From positions 1-64,000 of the forward strand of contig CAYOTO010000006.1 of the NCBI GenBank assembly GCA_964406945.1: a stretch of DNA of 64,000 nt, written 5' to 3'. The notes under the pieces were generated by a model, which saw only the letters and a program-made list of their open reading frames with translations, was not told where the DNA came from and searched no databases. A program made the position numbers and the translations under genes. This document shows, in pieces, positions 59,383 through 64,000 of the stretch (positions within the stretch are counted from its first letter, which is position 1; every line of letters starts with the position of its first letter). The DNA is from UBA2266 sp964406945 (GTDB taxonomy: Bacteria; Planctomycetota; Phycisphaerae; Sedimentisphaerales; Anaerobacaceae).

Positions 59383-61746
59383 ATGAATCAAAGAGTGGCA
59401 AATCTTCGAAAACAGAGCGTTGAGACCAGACCCTATATATCCTCGGAGCGGGCGGAACTGGTAACGGAGTTCTATAAGAGCGATATACCCGCAAAGGAAT
59501 CGGTGGTGGTAACACGGGCACTGTGCTTCAAGTACATTATGGAGCACAAGACCGTATATATCGGCGACGGGGAGCTGATTGTGGGCGAAAGGGGCCCTGC
59601 GCCGAAGGCCACGCCTACGTATCCGGAACTCTGCTGCCATGATCTCGAAGATTTTCGGGTGTTGCACACGCGTGAAAAGACATCTTTCGTCGTTCCCGAA
59701 GAGGTTAAGGAGGTATATAGAGAGACCATAATTCCGTTCTGGGCCGGCAGGACCATGCGGGAAAAGCTCTTTGCAGCGATGGATGAGGACTGGGAGAGGG
59801 CCTTCGAAGCCGGTGTTTTTACGGAGTTCATGGAGCAGCGGGCTCCCGGGCATGCCATTCTGGATGATAAAATCTATCGGAAGGGGCTGCTCGACATTAA
59901 ACGCGAGATCGCCGAACGGCGCGATCAACTGGATTACTTCAATGATCCCCGCGCTTATGAAAAGGCTCAGGAGTATCGGGCTATGGACATTTGCGCCGAT
60001 GCGGTTATTGCGTTTGCCGGCCGATATGCGGCCAAAGCCCGGGAACTGGCGGAGGCGGAGGGCGATTCGGTTCGGTGCGAGGAACTGGAGCGGATAGCCG
60101 AAATCTGCACGCATGTGCCGGCGCACGCTCCGCGCACATTCCAGGAAGCGCTGCAGGCGTACTGGTTCGTGCATCTTTCTGTGATCACCGAGCTTAACAC
60201 GTGGGATTCTTTCAATCCCGGTCGCCTGGACCAGCACCTTCGGCCTTTTTACGAGAAACAACTTGCAGATGAAACGCTCACCAGAGAGCAGGCCGGGGAG
60301 CTTTTGGAATGTTTCTGGATAAAGTTCAACAACCAGCCGGCGCCTCCGAAGGTGGGCGTAACCGAAGAGCAGAGTGGTACTTACACTGATTTTTCGCTGA
60401 TTAACGTCGGCGGTGTGCGGCCTGAAGACGGATCGGACGCGGTCAACGAGGTATCCTACCTGATACTGGATGTTGTTGAAGAAATGCGGCTGACCCAGCC
60501 CAGTTCGTGCATACAGTTGAGCAAGAAGAATCCAGATCGCTTCCTCAAGCGGGCTTGCGAAGTGGTTCGTACGGGATTCGGCCAGCCATCGCTTTTCAAC
60601 ACCGATGTTATTGTTCAGGAGATGCTTCAGGACGGCAAAACGCTTGTCGACGCACGCACGGGCGGGCCCAGCGGTTGTGTGACGGTAAGTTCTTTCGGCA
60701 AAGAGAGTTGCACTTTGACCGGCTACATTAACTGGCCGAAGATATTCGAGTTGACATGCAACAACGGCGTGGATCCTAATACGGGCATGCAGATCAGCCC
60801 GCAAACCGGAGATCCCAGACTTTTCAAACATTACGAGCAGTTCGCGAACGCTTACAAATCGCAACTTGCCTATTTTCTAGACCTCAAAATTCAGGCGAAT
60901 AACGTCATCGAGAGGCTTTACGCCAACTTCATGCCCGCGCCTTTCATGTCCATAATGATGGATGATTGCGTCCAAAAGGGGCTCGACTACCACAACGGAG
61001 GGGCGCGGTATAACCCGACTTATATCCAGGGTGTGGGCATCGGAACCGTGACTGATTCGCTCGCCGCGGTAAAGTACCACGTTTTCGAAACCAGCAGCAT
61101 TAAAATGGAGGACCTGCTTGAGGCTATGTCGGCGGACTTTGAAGGTCATGAACGTTTGAGGAAGGCGCTGTTGAGCGGTACGCCCAAGTACGGCAATGAC
61201 GATGACTACGCCGACAGCATCGCCGAGGAAGTTTTCGAGGTCTATTACCAACTGCTTAACGGACGGCCCAACACCAAAGGCGGGCGATACCGTGTTAATC
61301 TGCTCCCGACGACGGTGCATATTTATTTTGGCTCCGTTGTTGGTGCGCTTCCGAGCGGCAGGAGGGCCGGCGAGCCGGTTTCCGACGGCATCAGCCCGGC
61401 ACAGTGCGCAGACACAAAGGGGCCCACGGCGGTAGTAAAATCGGCGGCAAAGATCGACCACTCCCGGACGGGCGGAACACTGCTGAACATGAAATTCAAT
61501 CCCCAGGTCCTGGCAGGCGACGGCCTCGACAAACTTACCCATCTTGTCAAAGCTTACTTCAAGATGGACGGGCATCACATCCAGTTTAATGTCATAGACG
61601 GCGAAACTCTCCGCCTAGCACAGAAAAAGCCGGAAGATAACCGCGATCTAATCGTCCGGGTGGCCGGTTACAGCGACTATTTTGTGGATCTGGGCAAAGG
61701 TCTTCAGGACGAAATAATTTCACGCACAGAGCAGCAGGTGTTTTGA
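59383..61746 (+). CDS. Glycyl radical enzyme, HypD-like but with Thr in place of the catalytic Glu
   Basis: 787 residues, the size of trans-4-hydroxy-L-proline dehydratase (HypD), with the same overall segments. They include LIVGERGPAPKATPTYPELCCH, FTEFMEQRAPGH, WDSFNPGRLDQHL, FNNQPAPPKVGVT and TQPSSCIQ, followed by GPTAVVKSAAKIDH. The radical glycine is in IVRVAGYSDYF (codon 61666-61668). The thiyl cysteine codon is 60676-60678 in GGPSGCVTVSSFGKE. In HypD and other dehydratases or lyases of the superfamily the motif is GCVE; here Glu is Thr (ACG at 60682). ATG 59383 has AGGTGG upstream. The reaction is therefore uncertain. Confidence 0.9.
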   Translation: MNQRVANLRKQSVETRPYISSERAELVTEFYKSDIPAKESVVVTRALCFKYIMEHKTVYIGDGELIVGERGPAPKATPTYPELCCHDLEDFRVLHTREKTSFVVPEEVKEVYRETIIPFWAGRTMREKLFAAMDEDWERAFEAGVFTEFMEQRAPGHAILDDKIYRKGLLDIKREIAERRDQLDYFNDPRAYEKAQEYRAMDICADAVIAFAGRYAAKARELAEAEGDSVRCEELERIAEICTHVPAHAPRTFQEALQAYWFVHLSVITELNTWDSFNPGRLDQHLRPFYEKQLADETLTREQAGELLECFWIKFNNQPAPPKVGVTEEQSGTYTDFSLINVGGVRPEDGSDAVNEVSYLILDVVEEMRLTQPSSCIQLSKKNPDRFLKRACEVVRTGFGQPSLFNTDVIVQEMLQDGKTLVDARTGGPSGCVTVSSFGKESCTLTGYINWPKIFELTCNNGVDPNTGMQISPQTGDPRLFKHYEQFANAYKSQLAYFLDLKIQANNVIERLYANFMPAPFMSIMMDDCVQKGLDYHNGGARYNPTYIQGVGIGTVTDSLAAVKYHVFETSSIKMEDLLEAMSADFEGHERLRKALLSGTPKYGNDDDYADSIAEEVFEVYYQLLNGRPNTKGGRYRVNLLPTTVHIYFGSVVGALPSGRRAGEPVSDGISPAQCADTKGPTAVVKSAAKIDHSRTGGTLLNMKFNPQVLAGDGLDKLTHLVKAYFKMDGHHIQFNVIDGETLRLAQKKPEDNRDLIVRVAGYSDYFVDLGKGLQDEIISRTEQQVF

Positions 61747-61774
61747 CTCACTTGCATTCGGACTGCATGTGCAT

Positions 61775-61803
61775 TTGACCCGCCTGCCAGCACTTGGTAT
61801 AGT
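61775..61803 (+). promoter_or_regulatory. Promoter of the metallopeptidase gene
   Basis: TTGACC (61775-61780), a 17-base spacer and TATAGT (61798-61803). Transcription would start near 61810, leaving about 95 bases of leader before the ATG at 61906. This separates the peptidase from the glycyl-radical genes as a transcription unit, though read-through is possible. Confidence 0.6.
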
Positions 61804-61905
61804 ACCCCGTCAGGTTTTCCGGGCAAAATCCGCTGATTTTTATTTGTATTGGCCGTAACGCGGAGTGCCGACTGTTTTCGCAAGTTATTCTCAAAGGGCC
61901 GGGCT

Positions 61906-63585
61906 ATGAAGTTCTATCTGTGGTTTTCTGTGCTGTTATGCGGTTCGACTGTCCTGTCAGGCTGCGTCGCCAGCCCCGACCGTGAGCGACTCGAAGCGTT
62001 CATCGATGATCACGTGGCAAGGGTCGAACCTCTATCGGCCAAAGCCAACCGGACCTATTTTACCGCCACAACCACCGGTGATGAAGAGGCTTACGGCCTC
62101 TACAGTGAGCTTCAACTGCAAATCAGAAAGATTTACAATAATCATGATGACTTCGCACTTCTGAAAGAACTCCGGGAATCCAACACCATTCACGACCGGC
62201 GTCTGCGACGCCAGCTCGATAAGCTATATTATGCGTATCTGCCAAATCAGATAGAGCCGGATCTGCTCGAAAGAATAGTGGCGCTCGACACAAGTATACA
62301 AGAGACGTACGGCAACTTCCGCGGGAAGATTGACGGTGATGAGCTGACCATGAGCGACATTTATACCATCATGACGACCGAGGGCAACACGCGCCGCCGC
62401 GAAATGGCTTATAAGGCAAGCAAGCAGGTGGGCGATGTGATTGCGGCCGATCTGATACAGCTTGTCAAACTGCGAAATGTCGCCGCTCGCGAAGTAGGAT
62501 TCGACAACTTCCATACTCTTACGGTTACTGCAGGGGAGCAGAGCGTCGAGCAACTAGATCAGATATTCGCACAGCTCTGTGAACGGACCGATGAGCCTTA
62601 CGCCCGGATGAAGGCCGAACTGGACGAGGTGCTGGCGGCCGACTACGGAATCAAGGTCGAAAAGCTGATGCCCTGGCACTATCACGATCCCTTCTTCCAG
62701 AGAACGCCTCTGGTGTATGACTACGACCTGGACGTCTATTATTCGGAGAAAGACGTAAAGACACTGGCCGCGGACTACTACAGGGGAATCGGGCTTTCGG
62801 TTGATGATATACTCGCCCGAAGTGATTTGTATGACAAACCTGGCAAGTACCCTCACGCTTACAGCCAGGATGTCGACAGAAGCGGAGATGTGCGGATTCT
62901 CTGCAACCTGCAGAACACAGAGCGATGGATGGAGACGATACTGCACGAACTTGGTCACGCGGTTTACAGCAAGTATCACGACCGATCCGAGCCGTGGCTG
63001 CTGCGAGAGCCCGCCCATAGTTTCACAACCGAGGCGATTGCGATGTTCTTCGGACGGCTGAGTCGAAATCCGGTGTGGATGCAGCGGATGCTTGGTCTGT
63101 CGGAGCAGCAGAGGGCAGAAATCGAAGATGTCAGCCGTAAGTATCTGCGATTCCAGCAGGTACTGTTCGCACGCTGGGCTTTGGTGATGTACAATTTCGA
63201 GAAATCGTTGTACGCCGATCCCGACCAGGACCTGAACAACCTCTGGTGGGACCTTGTGGAAAAATATCAGTACGTTAACCGCCCGCCGGGACCGGCAAAT
63301 GCCGGCTGGGCCTCGAAGCTTCATTTTGTCGTCGCACCGTGCTATTATCACAATTATATGCTTGGTGAGTTGCTGGCTTCCCAGTTGCACCACCACATAG
63401 TCAGTGATGTTCTGAAGACCGATTCCGACAGAGAGGTCGGTTATGTTGGTGATAAGAGGGTAGGCGCGTTTCTGCGTACCGAAGTTCTCGAGCCCGGGGC
63501 CCTTTACGAGTGGAATGATATGATTGCGCGGGCCACAGGAGAGCCGCTCACGCCGAAGTACTTCGTTGAACAATTTGTACAGTGA
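61906..63585 (+). CDS. Lipoprotein zinc peptidase of the M2/M3 type (peptidyl-dipeptidase A-like)
   Basis: 559 residues from ATG 61906, which starts a lipoprotein signal peptide ending LSGC (Cys20). The zinc motif is TILHELGHAVYS with the downstream Glu ligand in EPAHSFTTEAIAMFFG, as in gluzincins of families M2 and M3. FRGKIDGDELT, KYLRFQQVLFARWALVMYNFE and VAPCYYHNYMLGEL match the ACE-like C-terminal half. It would cut dipeptides from peptides outside the cytoplasm. A symporter gene begins 57 bases downstream, so released products might be imported by it. In-frame codons upstream to 61849 lack export features. Confidence 0.87.
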   Translation: MKFYLWFSVLLCGSTVLSGCVASPDRERLEAFIDDHVARVEPLSAKANRTYFTATTTGDEEAYGLYSELQLQIRKIYNNHDDFALLKELRESNTIHDRRLRRQLDKLYYAYLPNQIEPDLLERIVALDTSIQETYGNFRGKIDGDELTMSDIYTIMTTEGNTRRREMAYKASKQVGDVIAADLIQLVKLRNVAAREVGFDNFHTLTVTAGEQSVEQLDQIFAQLCERTDEPYARMKAELDEVLAADYGIKVEKLMPWHYHDPFFQRTPLVYDYDLDVYYSEKDVKTLAADYYRGIGLSVDDILARSDLYDKPGKYPHAYSQDVDRSGDVRILCNLQNTERWMETILHELGHAVYSKYHDRSEPWLLREPAHSFTTEAIAMFFGRLSRNPVWMQRMLGLSEQQRAEIEDVSRKYLRFQQVLFARWALVMYNFEKSLYADPDQDLNNLWWDLVEKYQYVNRPPGPANAGWASKLHFVVAPCYYHNYMLGELLASQLHHHIVSDVLKTDSDREVGYVGDKRVGAFLRTEVLEPGALYEWNDMIARATGEPLTPKYFVEQFVQ

Positions 63586-63641
63586 ACTCATTTCGATCGA
63601 AAACACAATCAGTCAACCGTTCAGTTCTTGTGGAAAAACTA

Positions 63642-64000
63642 TGGTATATTTAGTGACCATCCTTGTGTATTTGGTTGCCCTTCTGTGCATAGGAATTTAT
63701 AAGTCGAGGCAGGTGAAAACTCAGGCGGATTTCTCGGTAGCAGGGCGAACGCTTTCTCCCTGGGTACTGGTTTGCACGATGCTGGCGGTCTGGATCGGGA
63801 CCGGTTCAATCGTCGGCAATGCCGGCAAGGCGTATGAGACGGGCCTTGCGGCGCTTATTTTGCCACTGGGCAGTGTAATCGGCATGATACTGCTGACGCA
63901 GGTCGCCGGAAAGGCACGCAATTACGAGGTGTATTCGGTCCCGGAGATCATCGGAACCCGTTACGGGAGAACCGCCCGACTGCTGGCAGTGGTTGCGCTG
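63642..64000 (+). CDS. Sodium:solute symporter (SSF family), cut by the window end
   Basis: From the ATG at 63642 the frame stays open to the window edge (119 residues). It shows SSF features: a first helix (VTILVYLVALLCIGIY), DFSVAGRTLSPWVL, then WIGTGSIVGNAGKAYETGL (sodium-site region) and a later VYSVPEIIGTRYG. The substrate (amino acid, sugar, carboxylate or other) cannot be told from this part. It is 56 bases after the metallopeptidase stop and probably shares its transcript. The protein is incomplete here. Confidence 0.88.

Noticed and set aside
59320..60864. 514-codon open frame on the minus strand
   Set aside because: It lies antisense to the conserved glycyl radical enzyme and shows no recognisable protein motif; it is a shadow of high-GC coding sequence.

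Overview
This window looks like a chromosomal segment of a Planctomycetota bacterium, most probably from the Phycisphaerae. The clues, all read from the sequence, are two secreted formylglycine-type sulfatases, DUF4838 and DUF5060 glycan-degrading proteins, a single-chain SecDF with very large extra soluble regions, a TPR protein carrying two RNA-polymerase alpha-CTD-like domains, and a 2,176-residue secreted protein ending in twin dockerin-like 'GTADLNILI' repeats. The species assignment is inference. No insertion sequence, phage, CRISPR array or rRNA was seen.

Layout. 0-14.5 kb: a glycosyltransferase/toroid fusion behind a near-consensus promoter, a tiny entericidin-like lipoprotein, exonuclease III, then a carbohydrate region (secreted esterase, a protein of unknown function, sugar porter, Tat-exported enolase-superfamily enzyme, nucleoside-hydrolase-like protein, sulfatase with a discoidin domain), tRNA-Gln, BioY and 6-phosphogluconolactonase. 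14.5-23.3 kb: a minus-strand run of spoIID-like, tgt, yajC, secDF and a LysM protein, preceded by the TPR/alpha-CTD protein. 23.4-28.7 kb: a minus-strand glycan operon of sulfatase, DUF4838 and DUF5060 glycosidase. 28.8-33.4 kb: a CcmF-like heme lyase, a membrane protein of unknown function, hemD and hemB. 33.5-40 kb: the giant secreted protein, containing a duplicated module with a C39-like cysteine/histidine pair.

40.4-52.2 kb is housekeeping: hisI, a UPF0104-type membrane protein, a DUF502 protein, hpf and a PTS phosphorelay (ptsN, ptsH, ptsI) with no sugar permease in view. These are followed by a DUF2344 protein, RNase E/G, then kdsD, kdsC and a very large LptC/OstA-like protein, implying a Kdo-containing outer membrane. 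52.2-56.7 kb carries etfB-etfA-acyl-CoA dehydrogenase-HAD phosphatase on the minus strand. 57-58.3 kb is a membrane-anchored Ser/Thr kinase.

The last 5.6 kb is the most unusual part: a radical-SAM activase and a glycyl radical enzyme closely resembling trans-4-hydroxyproline dehydratase, but with threonine where that family has its catalytic glutamate. Next come a metallopeptidase lipoprotein and the start of a sodium:solute symporter cut by the window edge. Together these suggest anaerobic handling of peptide-derived or related small molecules, but the substrate is unknown.
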